Below, in pieces: positions 1 to 11,640 of a stretch of 64,000 nucleotides of DNA. Both the position numbers and the translations under genes were made by a program. The DNA is from Tretioscincus oriximinensis (Eukaryota; Chordata; Lepidosauria; Squamata; Gymnophthalmidae). The DNA lies in assembly GCA_022410635.1 (NCBI GenBank), contig JAJVDF010000655.1, forward strand, positions 186,001 through 250,000, given 5' to 3'. The notes under the pieces are model-generated. The model did no database searches. It saw nothing but the letters and a program-made list of their open reading frames with translations, and was not told the DNA's origin. How positions within the stretch are numbered: the stretch's first letter is position 1; every line of letters begins with the position of its first letter.

Positions 1-372
1 TTTCCCCATCCTAATAGCCATTGAGACGCCTGTCCTCCATAAATTTATCTAACCCTATTTTGAAGTTATCCAGGCTGCTAGCTACCACCACTTCTTCTAG
101 AAGTGAATTCCATAGACTATTGATCCTCTGGGTGAAAGATACTTTCCCTTATCTGTAACTCATTTTTCTGCACATCAGCTTCCGGGAGTGCTCTCTAAGC
201 CTATTGGTTTTGTGATGGAGAAAGTATTTTCCCTCTCTTCGCGTTATCCATCCTATGNATGATTTTATATACCTCAATTAAATCCCCTCTTAACCGCCAC
301 CTTTCAAANCTGAAGAGACCTAAACGTTGAAGCCTGATTTCATAAGGAGGATGCTCCTGCCTCTTTATCATT
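1..372 (-). mobile_element. CR1-like LINE 3' fragment
   Basis: Read on the minus strand this matches the 3' portion of a LINE family seen again at 29522-29785, 30023-30285 and 59835-60412. Shared phrases concern the stretch coding 'tttatggaggacaggc...caatggctattaggat'. It is truncated by the window edge, and no intact ORF remains. It is a non-autonomous relic in the intergenic space downstream of DTWD1. Confidence 0.65.
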
Positions 373-1008
373 CTTGTGTCTTGCCCTGTAATTACAGACA
401 GTAGATAATGGCATTAAATGTATTGCTTTAAAGAATACAGCTTGACCTTTGATATTCACACTTTTTAAAAACATCAATGTTAGCATTCATACCAGCATCT
501 TCTCTGTCTAATATATTTTTCAGTAGGTCCACAGAATTTATTAAATCTACAGCAACTTTGAAAAGGGGATACTTATGATTATTTCCATTAATAGCTCACA
601 CTTTTAAAGGAATAGAAAGGTCAAGATCATTTAAAAAGTGTTCTCCCCCCTCACCCCATGTCTCCCTCTCAAAAGTTTCCACAGCGAGTGCTACAACCCA
701 CTGAGAAGCCGTTTGCCTTGTAATGTTCAGTTTCATGTATCGGGAGCAGGAACAGAGCAAACTTGTTGGTCCTTTCTGAGGATTCCTTTACAGACAAACA
801 TTGCTCTCATGAAATTTAAGTCAGAATTCAGCAGGGCTCCTTCGTCTCTCAGAGAAATGTGATGGAGCTGTTGAAATACACACACCAAGTAGTCATTATA
901 GTAATCCTATTGTCAAGATTACAGGAACAATTTTAAACTGACTGGCTTCTGAGGTACTATTAGATTTAACTGCAAGGAAATAGATTTAGACTCTGGTATG
1001 GGAAAAAT

Positions 1009-1192
1009 CTTTCTGACAGTCAGGGTAATAAACCAGTGGAACAGGTTGCCACAAGAGGTGCCGAGTTCTCCTTCGCTGGAAGTCTTCAAAAAGAGGCTCT
1101 CTGGGATGGGTTAGAGAAGCCCGCATTGAGCAGGAGGTTGGACCCCATGAGCCTGGAGGCCCATTCCAATTTTGTGATTCTATATTTTTAGT
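1009..1192 (+). mobile_element. CR1 LINE 3' end
   Basis: The stretch runs from 'ctttctgacagtcagggt' through 'ggaacaggttgccaca' to 'ggttggaccccatgagcc' and 'ttgtgattctat'. This is the classical amniote CR1 3' end, which terminates in ATTCTAT-type repeats. The same text recurs at 5060-5245 and 55790-55985. It is 5'-truncated and non-coding. Confidence 0.85.
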
Positions 1193-1199
1193 TCTCTGA

Positions 1200-1845
1200 A
1201 ATATTGTTTTAATAATTTTTGGTAAGCTATGATATGGCTGACATTATCCTTCATGGTCAAAAGCACATTCCTATCCAGTGAAAGAAAAGAACTTATTTAT
1301 GATGTTGAAAGACACTTCTTTACGGCATCTTTGCTCCTTATTACAATACAAAAACCTTTATATATGACTATTAAGATGATCAATCTGGAAAAGTAATGAA
1401 ATATTGTGTATTAATCTAGAAAGTAACTACACACACACAAACATATATTGCTCAAGACAATTAAGGGAACACTTTAACATACCAGTGTATGTATATGTAT
1501 ATATGTATATGTATTTTCTAGATGAAAATATATATGTGTGTGTATATATGTATATGTATGTATTTATTTTCTAGAAGAATACACATTTCATTATTTTTCC
1601 AGATTGATCGTCTTAATAGTCATGCCAACGCACCCGCCAAAACACATTTTATTTTATATCTCCATAAATACTTCTAAAAGTTTTCCTCCATATGGACAAT
1701 CCATTCTTCAATCTTCAAAGCCTGCAATTAAAAATCCATCCTCCATTTCTTGTACAAAATCTGTGAAGATTCACCAGTTGGCAACATATTTATTTAATGT
1801 TGCCAACATGTCAATGCAAAAACATTTCTAAGTAAAGCTCCATTT
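1200..1845. other. AT-rich intergenic stretch
   Basis: No gene was recognised. It holds TATG/TATA-rich simple sequence (about 1488-1565) and, at 1448-1485, half of the 82-bp foldback MITE found complete at 13253-13334 and 19771-19852. Short open frames here show no family resemblance. Confidence 0.5.
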
Positions 1846-2405
1846 TATTTCAGGCGAAGTCTCACGAAGGCTTGAGAGGTCACTGGAGGCTTGCCTGAAG
1901 TTACACGCTAGTATTCCCTTGTATTCAAGCCAAGGTTCTTGCCTCATTGAGCCTCTGGCCTGATCCTCACGCCCTATATAAATTGCTTTGGAGGCGGCTT
2001 TACCTTCTGTCTGCCCCACGGAACCAATGTGTCCAGCCTTCCATGCATTTTAAAGGTCTCTACAGCACAGTAAACGGCCTCCTCATATCATGTGATTTTA
2101 ACAGCCTCAGAGGTGTTACCCAGAATAAGGCTCTGTGTGGACAGGGCCTCCATTTTATAGTCCCAAAGAAGACTCTCTCTGGAGCTGCTTGTAGCAAATT
2201 GTAATGATTTCATTGGTCCTTGGAATGCAGGGATTACCTGGGAACAGTAGGCAGGATCGTAGGGAATTCTGGGGATTGTAGTTAGAAAAGCAGTGCTCTC
2301 TGGCGCTCCTCATTTGAACGAGGCAGCAGCTGAACGGCAGGTAAGATGGGGACAGACTTACTTTGTTTTTTCTTTGTTGTGCAGAATGCAGAAGGAAAGC
2401 ATGTC
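1846..2405 (-). other. DTWD1: probable DTWD1 3' UTR
   Basis: This is the sequence following the DTWD1 stop codon on the minus strand. A minus-strand AATAAA (plus TTTATT near 1846-1851) is a plausible polyadenylation signal and would give a 3' UTR of roughly 550 nt. A vestige of a foldback MITE (2095-2155, 'ggctctgtgtggacaggg') lies inside it. The exact end cannot be fixed without transcript data. Confidence 0.4.
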
Positions 2406-2635
2406 TCATTCTTTCTCCGCTGAAGACCTGGCATTTTTTACCAGTTTGTACATAAACGAGAAGAAGAAAAGGAGATTGTCATACTCTCCCTCGTATTTTT
2501 TCTTTAAGATCTCCTTGTGATAGTCCACTAAAAAATAATAAATTGCTTCAATAGTAGATAGGTATGTAGCTGGCTTTCCTTTTTGGTGTCGCCAAAAACA
2601 GGTTTTCCTCGATTTTAGCTCTATTTGTAGCAATC
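2406..2635 (-). CDS. DTWD1: DTWD1 last coding exon
   Basis: The acceptor 'cttaacacag' precedes GATTGCTACAAATAG. 230 nt complete the split glycine codon and run to TGA at 2408-2406. The encoded C-terminal domain has [20 protein letters not shown] and [18 protein letters not shown], matching the DTW-domain C-terminus. Confidence 0.95.
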
Positions 2636-3103
2636 CTGTGTTAAGGATAGAGAAAGAAGATAACAAGGGTGCATTAATCACATGCATGCTGCAGGTTGAC
2701 AATGGATGTCAGGTTCCTTCTAGACGTATCAATCTAGGATACATTTATGCATCCAATCATTTGCATCACATCTAAGAGTTATAAAGCAAATGCCTTCCTG
2801 AAAATATGTTTGAGAGAAATACTCTGGCCAAGAGATTTTATTTATTTATTTATTTAATTGTTCTTATACACTGTCCTTTACCTGAAGTGGTCAGCCAGAT
2901 GGCAGCACACATAGCTTTTGTTGCTTTCTCCACAACAGATACCNTGTGGAAGTAGCCAGGGCTGAGAGAGGTCTAAAGAACTGTGATTGGCCCATGCCAT
3001 CTCTATCCCTACTTTTAATATTGTTTTATACTTTTTTAATTTTTGTATTGTTTTACTGTTTTTGCCGCCCTGAGACCTTCGGGTATAGGGCGGGGTATAA
3101 GTA

Positions 3104-3142
<39 letters not shown>

Positions 3143-6100
3143 AGGAATGTACAATGGAACGGAGAGGCTACCAGGTAAGAATCTCAGACAAGTAGACTTG
3201 TCTGAAGAAGCAGATTTGTCTATAAAAACTCATGCTACTTATTCTATTTTTTGTTAGTCTTCGAAGTGCTACAAGACCCCTGCCTGGATTTTCTGGAACC
3301 AGGCTAACACAGCTATATTTGTGTTATTTATAATTATATCCGTGTCTCTTTGGACATGAACATAAATAAGTTTGGAAAATGCTGTATACTGTGAAATGCC
3401 ATACAAAGATCTTTTGTTTAATGCCACGGCTTTAAACTTCCATGCACTGCTGAATCACATACTATAATTGTTGCCTATAGAAAATTTGGCATTAGTAGAA
3501 CCATGGTGGCTAAATATTCCAACGAAGATCAGTGGCATTGCAGAAAGGGAGTCTCAGACCACACCCAAGTCTAAGATAACCTTTNCAAGGCAAACAGAGA
3601 TTAAGAGCAAACTGGGAAGATTCTGGCCTGGGTGGAAACAGCTGAGGGAGTCAAATAGGCGAAGCCAGATGGGATCAGCAACATACCATTAAAGCATTCC
3701 TTCCTCGCTGGCTGTCCAATTAAGGTTTTACTTTCTGAGGCATCAACAGCCCCAACCAGGCAACAAAGAAAAAACACAGAAATTGCTGTATTCCACAACA
3801 TCTCCTGCACTGCCTTCTTCCTCATGAGTCACAGGCATGGATAGCTCAGTCGCTTAGGAATTCGTCTCTCGCCTGGGAGATGGGGTTTCGAAGCCCTGGG
3901 TGGGACGTGGGGAGGGGTGAGCACCTTCCACTAGCCTGTAGCTCTAGCCAACCCAGCTATTCAAAAGCATGAATTGCAAGAAATTGCAACTGACTGCAAG
4001 TAGATACATGGGAACCACCATAGCCTGGTGGGGAAGATAGAATGGAAGCCTTCGGGCAAAAATATATCCTTGTAAGCCGCTTTGAGTCCCTTTGAAAGGT
4101 GAGAAAAGCGGGGTATAAGAACCAAGTTCTTCTTCTTCTTCTTCACCTAATCAACGTCCAGCCCACTCAATGCTGCAACAGCCCCAATTGGATAAAAAAG
4201 AAAGAAGTAGAATAAACCAATAGATCACTGTGAAATAAACATGAACAAGAATGTCACTTCGTCATCCTAGGTTGGTCTCATCAGCTTAACGACACACAAA
4301 AAGGGCCCTTGCAAGATCTCTGCAAAGTGCAAGCAGGTGTGAGCATGCAATCTGAGCCTGTCCTGAGCCTAGTGCTGTTTAACATTTTTATAAATGAGTT
4401 GGATGAGGGAACTGAAGGAAAAACTGATCCAATTTGCCAATGACACAAAACTAGGAGGGGCTGCTAATACTAAGCAAGAGAAAGGATTCAAAAAGATCAA
4501 AAGAAGCTGGAAAAATGGGCTGAAACTAACAGAAGGGTATTTAACAGACACAAATGGAAGGTCCTACATCTGGGCAAGAAAAATGAAAACAGCATGTATA
4601 AAATGGGAGGAATGTCTGAGCAGCCGCACAGGTGAAAAGAACCTGGGTGTATTGGTGGATCACAGACGTGAGTCAGCAGTGTGAAGCAACTGCAAAAAAA
4701 GGCAAACACAATCCAGGGGTGTATTAAGAGGAGTGTAGAATCTCAATCATGTAAGGTAATTATTCCTCTCTATAGTACTTTAATCAAACCACACATAGAA
4801 TGCAGTGTTCAATTCTGGGGGGNCCAATTTAAAAGGGCATTGATAAACTGGAGCAGGTTCAGAGAAGAGAACGGATGGTGAATGATCTGGAAAACAATGT
4901 CCTATGAGGAACATCTAAAAGTATCCAGGGATGTTTAGTCTACAAAAGAGAAGAGTGAGAGGAGACCTGACAGAAATACCTGAAGGGATCAAGTTTGTTC
5001 TCATGGATGCACTGGAAACAATTGGATGAAACTGTTTGGAAGTAGAATTAGATTAGATATCAGAAAAAAACTTTCTGACAGTCAGGGTGATAAACCTGTG
5101 GAACAGGTTGCCACAGGAGGTGGTGAGTTTGCCTTCACTGGAAGTCTTCAAAAAGAGACTGGGCAGCTGGGTGTCTAGGACGGTTTAGTGAATCCTACAA
5201 GAAGCAGAGGGTTGGACCCGATGGCCCTTCCAACTTTGATTCTTGTTCTTGCAAAGCAGAACAATTGGTGCAATTTGACCAGTGCTGGCCACACTATTAA
5301 AAACGAAAACTAACATACCTTGGAGTCGCTCATCTGTGACAATTTTATTTGTCTGGTTCCAAGTGCTGTCAATAAAGACAATCTTTTTCAATGCGACGTT
5401 TTTGCCCCTGCTGGGCAGGCTGCTCTCCTCCAAGTTGCTGTCATTCCCTGGCTCAACTTTTGCGCACTTGGAAGCCGGTTCTGTCGATGAGTCACCCTTG
5501 TCAAAAGCAGCCTCCTCGTATTTGTTTTGCAAAAAGAGGGGAACATCGTTTACTGAAACGGAATTCGGCCCAGGGAAGATAAGTGCAATCTTAGAAAGAA
5601 AACAGATTTTAGCATATTTTTAGCACGAACGAGATTTGTTAGGGTTTACATANCTTTCTCATTCAGGCAGACTACATAGGCTCTGGTCTTTAAGTCTCAC
5701 AGAGGATGAAAAATGCCTTGAATCCTTGATAATGGACATAACTTATAATCTGCCTTTTCTCACGCACAAATTTGAAAGAGATGCAAGCCTAGAGCAAACT
5801 GACTTAATTTCAGCTATAGAATAATAATAGAAGAATAATAATAATCACGTTTTGATACCCCGCTCTTTTCCAGAGTAGCTTACAGGATTAATTTTCACCC
5901 GAAGGCTTACAGGTTAATGATGGTATCCATTTATCTAATTGATATGCAAATTACAAACTTGCATCTCTTTCAAATAGCTGAGTTGGCTAGAACTGCAGGC
6001 TAGTGGAAGGTGCTCACCCCTCCCCATGTCCGACACAAGGCTTCGAAACCCGATCTCCCAGATGGAAGACCGGCTTCTTACCGACTGAGCTATTCGTGTC

Positions 6101-8851
6101 TACAAGAGTCCTGGAGAAAGGAAACATAGCTAAGGGAAGTCTGAGTCCTAGGTATGCGTACTCCAAGAAGTGTTGTTGATCAATACCCTATGCAGATATA
6201 AACTGCTAACAGGAACCACAAAGAATTAGAACAAGACAGAGATAAACACAAGCAGGTCTGAATCAGTTGTCATCTACAAGGATCTCTGTAGCTTTTAGTT
6301 TATTTATAGAAGCAGCTGAAGATTGGTTGTGCCTTATTACACAAGCTCTTCCAGCTGCCTTAATTAATCTTTTCTGTGCTTGCTTCTTCTTCTTCAGCTA
6401 AGGTCCCAGAAGGAGGCCCTACCTGAAGCTCAGAAATCTCTGGAAGGTTGTCTATGGCCAGAGGCTCAAACCCAGCAGAGTCCTCCTCATCTGGGTCCTC
6501 ATTGGATGAGGATGGAGCCATGACAGAAAAAGGCATCTTGGACAGTGAACCATGCAGTGATCCATAACGAATCATAACATAACTGAGCCCAATGGAAGGC
6601 ACGGTGCCAATTATCCAGTCACCCCTTCCCCATCCCACATGAGCTACCATTCTTAAGGTCTTCTACTTTCCTATATTTTTTGCCCTTCAGGATTGNCAAA
6701 AATATCTACTTTTTTATTTTTTGAACTATTTTTTGATTTTCCAATACAGCTAGCAATATATAATACAACTGAGTTCCATACAAAGCTCCTCCCACATGCC
6801 TCCCTTCCATTTTCTTTATCAATAATTCTATTACGAGTCAAGACAGTCCACTGGATTAGATATTTTAATGTAATTGTTCCCTCTGCTTTCTTCTGCATAT
6901 TCTAAAAACATTTCTCATTTCACCACCATATTGCTCGTTATCTCCTACCCTCTCGTAACATGCTGTCCAAAAAAGACCTTCTTTCAGTTGATCAATCCTA
7001 TAATTTTCCCAAGTTGTTGTTGACCACAGGCCATGTTTTTTCCAAGCTCTCACAACTGTTGCACTTGCTGCCCAGCACATCTGTTTTATAAAATACTGGT
7101 CCTCTATCATTATTTCTTCATCCAGAGCAAGGACGGTAATGCCATTTTTTTCTCCAAATTAAAAGAGAATGTTAACATTTCCTTCATTTCTGCATGAATT
7201 ATTTCCCAAAATTTTCAGACCCCGACACATCCCCACAGTATATGAACACATGTGCCTCTGCTACCACATCATGCTTACTTCATGCTTAATATCTTCATAG
7301 TCTGGAATACAGGGATAAGTGTATATGGTCACATCTTCAGGTGCCAGAAGCCTGGCGTGTACAGCAGTGCTTTTGCCATCCGTTTCGTTGGGATGCTTAA
7401 TGATGTCAATCTTTAAAGGAAGCTGCAATCGAAAACACAAATTTCCATTTTTTACCTTAAAAATAAACTACTTTGCTTAACACTTTGCCTCTCCGTATGT
7501 AATGCCAACTAACTGAGAGCCAATCACTCTTATCCAGAAGTCTCCCAGTTCGATTCTGCACTCCTCCAAGAAGCCAGCTGAGTGATCTTGGCCTAGTCAC
7601 AGATTTTCAGATCTCTCTCAGCCTCACCTACTTCACAAGGTTATGAAGACAAAAACAGAAGTTGAGGTAAGCCACTTTGATTCGCTTTTCTTCTTTACAA
7701 TAGAATATGAGATGCATATGTGATTGGCAGATTGAAATGCCACTGAACAAGACAATTTCTATGAAAATATATTCCTAGACAAATGCTGATCGTTGTGATG
7801 GGTAGACAGAAAAACTAGGAATGTCATGTTGCAAAGACCACAGGTAAAAGGGGCTGAATTCAATTTCTAAAAGTTATTTTTTTAAAAAGCTTCAAAAAAA
7901 TAGAGGGCACAACAGTTATTCTGTCANCTCACAGAACTTGGGTTTAGTGTTCTTTGACATCTTAATTAGTCTGAGGGTCTGCCATATATGTGGCAGATTG
8001 ACAAAAGAAGATGAAAAAGAAGGAGGAGGAGGAGGGTCTGGCATTTATACCCTGCTCTCAATGTACAAAGCGGCTTACAAGATTAATTTTTGCCCGAAGG
8101 CTTACATCTACTCAACCTTTCCCACCTGATTGGTGGTGGTACTCATGAATCTACCTGAAATGCAGATTGAAATCTACTTTCTTTCAGATAGCTGAATTAG
8201 CTAAAGCTGAAGCCAGCAGAGGACCCTCCAAGGACGACACAGGGCTTTGAGAACGGATCTCTCACATGAAAGACTGACTCAACACCTGATTCATTCATGC
8301 TTCTGAACAGCCGCTCGCAACTGAACAGCTAAAGAGAGGACAACTGTTTATGAATCAAAGAGGTAGCTAAGGAAGATATTTTAAAGGCCCTCATTGGTGC
8401 AGGAATCTTTCTATCTTATCTCTAACAGGTGCCCAGCAGCTTCTGCTTCGATTGAAGAGACTGTTATTTTAAATAATATGCCAAAATACAATTCTTACCC
8501 CATTCCTCTCCAGTTCCTCTCCCATCACCTTATTCCCTTGGAAATTAAAGAACATAAAACAATTTGTCGACTACTAACCCTCACAATGGGAATTTCTGCA
8601 GTAGGGACGGTCTCAACAGGAGCATAGCATGTGTAGCAATAAAACATCCTTGAACTATGACATTTGGGACATTTTGATCTTCCTTGCGTCTGGGCTTTTT
8701 CAAGTACTGCCTGAGAGGCTAGAAGCAAGTCCTCAAGTGGACTTTCCTGNAGCATGGATGCAATCAGTGAATCTTGACAGTTAAGATGGTAGTTTTTCCC
8801 CTGATATTTGTCTTGGTTTTCTTTTGAAAGCTGGGGTGAATCAAAAGACAT
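2406..8851 (-). CDS. DTWD1: DTWD1, tRNA-uridine aminocarboxypropyltransferase 1 (4 coding exons)
   Basis: The coding exons, in transcript order, are 8851-8579, 7422-7279, 5589-5319 and 2635-2406. Their lengths (273+144+271+230 = 918) join in frame to 305 residues plus TGA, essentially the vertebrate DTWD1 length (human about 304). Visible features are an N-terminal zinc-ribbon-like pair of cysteine knuckles (CPKC ... CYTC) in exon 1, [17 protein letters not shown] in exon 2, the family-defining D-x-T-W motif (FIDSTWNQ) in exon 3, and [12 protein letters not shown] with [12 protein letters not shown] in exon 4. In the known family the enzyme uses S-adenosylmethionine to put the acp3 modification on uridine 20 of tRNAs. 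The start chosen is the ATG at 8851, because family members begin MS there; the upstream GTG frame is not a start. One unresolved base (8750) leaves one unknown residue. No disabling break was seen. Confidence 0.95.
2860..3140. mobile_element. SINE fragment joined to L2 3' end
   Basis: 2888-3000 matches, in reverse orientation, the body of the tRNA-SINE at 18482-18740 ('cttttgttgctttctccaca'). 3000-3140 is a plus-strand L2 3' end ('gccctgagaccttcgggt', then 'ggggtataagtataaa' and an (AAAT)n tail). The abrupt switch of strand suggests two insertions joined by a deletion. It lies in DTWD1 intron 3. Confidence 0.65.
3190..3335 (+). mobile_element. Penelope-like tail with degenerate hammerhead core
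   Basis: Contains 'tctgaagaagcagatttgtc' followed by 'tataaaaactcatgct' and, further on, 'ggctaacacagcta'. This is the layout of the better-preserved copy at 13595-13730 read on the opposite strand. CTGAAGA is at 3202-3208, but the expected GAAA reads AAAA, so self-cleavage is unlikely. Confidence 0.5.
3832..4143 (+). mobile_element. tRNA-derived SINE with (TTC)n tail
   Basis: The head 'gatagctcagtcgcttagg' and 'gggtttcgaagccctgg' read as pol III A and B boxes (GGTTTCGAAGCCC). The body includes 'gggaggggtgagcacc' and 'gaattgcaagaaattgca'. It ends 'aagcggggtataagaacc' plus TTC repeats. At least eight more copies of this family lie in the window. Position: DTWD1 intron 3. Confidence 0.85.
4352..5255 (+). 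mobile_element. CR1 LINE, 3' part of ORF2 plus 3' UTR
   Basis: Broken frames encode the end of a CR1 reverse transcriptase ([17 protein letters not shown] start, [11 protein letters not shown], and [11 protein letters not shown]), then a segment resembling '[20 protein letters not shown]', then the CR1 3' UTR with 'ggaacaggttgccacagg' and 'ggttggacccgatggccc'. The catalytic ADD-type motif reads ANDTK (altered) and there are stops, so it is dead. It lies antisense in DTWD1 intron 3, just downstream of the exon 5319-5589. Confidence 0.9.
5319..5589 (-). CDS. DTWD1: DTWD1 third coding exon (DxTW motif)
   Basis: 271 nt, acceptor 'ctttctaag', donor GTATGT, ending in a split codon (CAA G). It opens with [17 protein letters not shown], passes through a low-conservation linker, and contains [20 protein letters not shown]. 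The D-S-T-W signature that names the family is here and intact. Confidence 0.95.
5829..6101 (-). mobile_element. tRNA-derived SINE with (TTC)n tail
   Basis: Reverse-oriented copy of the SINE at 3832-4143: tail GAAGAATAATAATAA at the left, 'gaaacccgatctccca' (B-box side) and 'gactgagctattcgtgtc' (A-box side) at the right. It lies in DTWD1 intron 2. Confidence 0.8.
6660..7265 (-). mobile_element. L1 LINE ORF2 C-terminal relic
   Basis: Minus-strand frames give pieces such as [20 protein letters not shown] and IVFIYCGD-like text, resembling the ORF2 C-terminal region seen in the better L1 copies at 23071-24933 and 31806-32270. There are several stops and frameshifts. Family assignment is an inference from weak resemblance. 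Confidence 0.45.
7279..7422 (-). CDS. DTWD1: DTWD1 second coding exon
   Basis: 144 nt (48 codons), phase 0 at both ends, acceptor 'tcgattgcag', donor GTAAGC. It encodes [17 protein letters not shown] and [12 protein letters not shown], highly conserved in vertebrate DTWD1. An L1 relic begins next to the donor (about 7265 downward). Confidence 0.95.
7493..7690 (+). mobile_element. tRNA-derived SINE (second family)
   Basis: Contains 'cccagttcgattctgcactc' (B-box like), 'gtgatcttggcctagtcaca' and 'ctcacctacttcacaagg', features shared with the SINE at 18482-18740 and the interrupted copy at 16970-17450. It lies in DTWD1 intron 1, between the exons at 7422 and 8579. Confidence 0.7.
8009..8300 (-). 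mobile_element. tRNA-derived SINE with (TTC)n tail
   Basis: Reverse copy: purine tail 'aagaaggaggaggaggaggg' at the left, 'tgcccgaaggcttaca' in the body, and a degenerate tRNA-like head at 8255-8300. It is more diverged than the copy at 3832. Confidence 0.7.
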
Positions 8852-8877
8852 CTTGTGCACAAATATTATCTTCTAGC
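8579..8877 (-). CDS. DTWD1: DTWD1 first coding exon
   Basis: The acceptor 'ttcttttacag' (minus strand) precedes 8877. 26 nt of 5' UTR lead to the ATG at 8851-8849, and the coding part is 91 codons. The exon ends AGG at 8579 with donor GTTAGT. A nearby GTGAGG six bases upstream could also act as a donor but would delete V-R before the conserved LPLK segment, so it is less likely. It encodes the paired cysteine motifs CPKC and CYTC expected to bind zinc. Confidence 0.92.
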
Positions 8878-8879
8878 CT

Positions 8880-11640
8880 GTAAAAGAAAAAAGAACCAAC
8901 AGCTTTCAAAAACAAAAAGTTTCACAGAAACATCTTACTAACTATGGTATAAATCCAGGAGATTCTGAAGGTCATATTTTAAAAACTGCAGAAGGCCACC
9001 CTACCTGAGCATAACCAGAAAGGATCAATTGTAACCTNTCAGTTTTAACAGTTTTTAGATACATTTGCAAAGTTAAAAATTTATTCTAATCCTCAACCAC
9101 AGCAGCAATTGAATTCCACATTGACACTTGCCAATCAGGTGCAACCAGGGACCAGAAGCATCTATTTCCATTTACAACTTGGTTCACTAACTATGGTCCT
9201 TTCTGAACACGGGCAACCTGGTCACAGATTGCCTTTAAAATGGATTATTGACCCTATCCAGACACAGCTTTAGGGCTCCTTATTATCATCCTTTTTCTAT
9301 ATTCTTACATTTCTGGGACTGATACTACTACTAAAGCAGAAATGCTCTGTAATGCTTACCTAATGGAAAGAATTGGCAACCAGATACAATTTTCCCCATA
9401 AATTCTGAAGCTATCATTCTTTTCGGCTATGGAACGTAACAATGCCACAAGGTTCCCTTTTTTCCGTATAATTCATTGCACTAACAACCACCACAAACAG
9501 AAATTCTAACCACATTTATTCTGGAAAATACAGGACGTGGGTGAAGCAAATGTTTGGGGCTTACAGTCAGTTTTCTAACCACGCAAATTCCTCAGTAAGC
9601 AGCCAGGAAGTTGTTCCATTTGTTATGCATTCCTAGACTAGAAAAGTACTTGCTTTAATGGTAGCCAACAAGCTCTCCTGCATGTTGCAAGATTGTATTG
9701 GCCCAAACCTGCATGGGCAACGGCCATTAACGATGGGAATTATAGACTAACAAATTACCCCCTCCATGGCTTGACCTGCCCGTCATGTTAAGCCCATCTC
9801 GCTGCAAGTTGTACAGCTCTGAGCAAGATGAATGTATCCTCCAGATGCTGCTAAATAAAAACCCATCATTCCTTTCAGTGGTGATTTCTTTATTAGACTA
9901 ATTTCTACCACTTCTTCTCCTTCTTATAGTTCCAAATTCATTGAGCGTCAAACTGACAACTCAACAGAAAATCATGATCAATCCTTTGCTAATGCCTATG
10001 AGGGCCAGAGGCATAAACATGCAACAGGATGTGCTTCATAAGATCAGGATACCTGCTTCAGATTCCATAAACTCTTCACTTTTTTGAAACACAATTTTGC
10101 AAAATCCAGATGTGTGAACAGATGTGCAGTTTGTGTCCCTAAAAGCATGCAGATAGTTCACAAGGAAAAGATCATAACTGTCCACTTATAGAGAAACTGT
10201 CTTATTTTTATACCTAGAAAGAAGGTCCTCCACAGTCCCCTAACGAATTTCCTATAAGCAGAAAACACGTTTCCATAGGTGGGGCTAGGTGAAGATTGGA
10301 TGTTTTACTGTTTGGGCTGCCCTGAGACCTTCGGGTTTAGGATGGGGTATAAGTATAAATAACTGACTAATTAACTAACTAAATAAATAAATAAAGAGGC
10401 TGCCTTTCTCCCAGGGCAGGTGATGTAGTTTGCAGGGCCTCACACAGGTNGGGCAGAANAGGCTGCCCCTGCTTCTTGGACTACACTTCCCAGCAGGCAC
10501 CGCCACCAGCACAACAACAGCTCTGTTTCTCTTTTTTCACATTTGAGCTGCTGCTGCTACTACCAACTCGTATGCACATGGTCCATTTTATAAATTCTAA
10601 ACAATAACTTATGGAATGGGTCATTCCATAGTTAACAGGACAAAATATATAATATATACATATATATATTTAAATTAAACTCTGTTACACATAAAAATAG
10701 GAATTCTTCCAAGATATAATATTTTCTCTTTCAATATAGCAAGAACAACATATACATAATTATTGGAGGTTATGGGGTCAATATAATGTGTTAATTAAGC
10801 AAAAATAATGAAGTAAGCTAAGTTACTGAAGGACATCAATCTATGATAAGGTACTATAAGCGTTTACCGGTACTTAAAAAGTTAATATTAATCTAACAAG
10901 TATAGAGACCTGGGCTAAATGTCCATTAAATATTTGTCAAATTTAAGATTATACTTTTTGATTATTATTTTTTTTACTTTTTCTGGTCTTCTTATGAAAT
11001 ATGGCACCTCTCACAGCTGCTGAAAAAATGTGGAGTAGAAGAGAAAAATTAAAATTACAAGGTGGCTATAAAGAAAACGTGAGAGGTCCCTTCCAACTCT
11101 AGGGATAAATAAATCATTGAGAATTGGTTAGAAAGAGCATTTATATGAACTCTCAGCCCCACCTACTTCACAGGGGGTCTGCTGCGGAGAAAGCAACAAA
11201 AACTATGCTGCCCTTTGGTTGGCCACCCTGAGACCTTCCGAATTGGTGGTGGAATGCGTGTGGGTGGGATTTGCATGAAGATAAGTGCTCCTTTATTTTG
11301 AGGCCATTGAAATTTTATCTCCATGGAAATATAGCACAAATATTTTCAGCCCTTTTCTAGGTAGGGTGGGGGATAAATATTTATGGGTGTGTGTGTATGT
11401 TCTTTTGTGAGGGCCTTTGGGGGAAAAAGGGGCATTATAAATAAATGGATAAATAAATAAATTTATAATGGATTTTGTACCACTGATTTATCGTTGATGT
11501 TGTTCTTTAACATTTTCAATAAGACAGTTACTGTTTTTGAAAATGAATAAATAAAAATAAATGATTGAGAGAGGGCCAAACCCAGAAACATTTAAATCCT
11601 GAACTCAGTATCACTGTGAAAGATACTGGGCATCCCCAGA
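8880..11640. other. DTWD1 5' intron sequence
   Basis: No coding segment was recognised. It includes an L2 3' tail (10300-10395), an AT microsatellite (10650-10680), a CR1 tail fragment (11082-11120) and a SINE/L2 piece (11150-11240). The stretch 8900-10290 shows nothing identifiable beyond ordinary AT-rich intron. Confidence 0.5.
10300..10395 (+). mobile_element. L2 LINE 3' tail
   Basis: 'ctgccctgagaccttcgggt' followed by 'ggatggggtataagtataaa' and TAAA/TAAC repeats. This is the same 3' end as the L2 element at 26480-27300. Confidence 0.75.

Noticed and set aside
3832..4143. Possible true tRNA gene in the SINE head
   Set aside because: A and B boxes are recognisable, but the head continues into a SINE body with a TTC tail and exists in many diverged copies; the tRNA fold is not kept.
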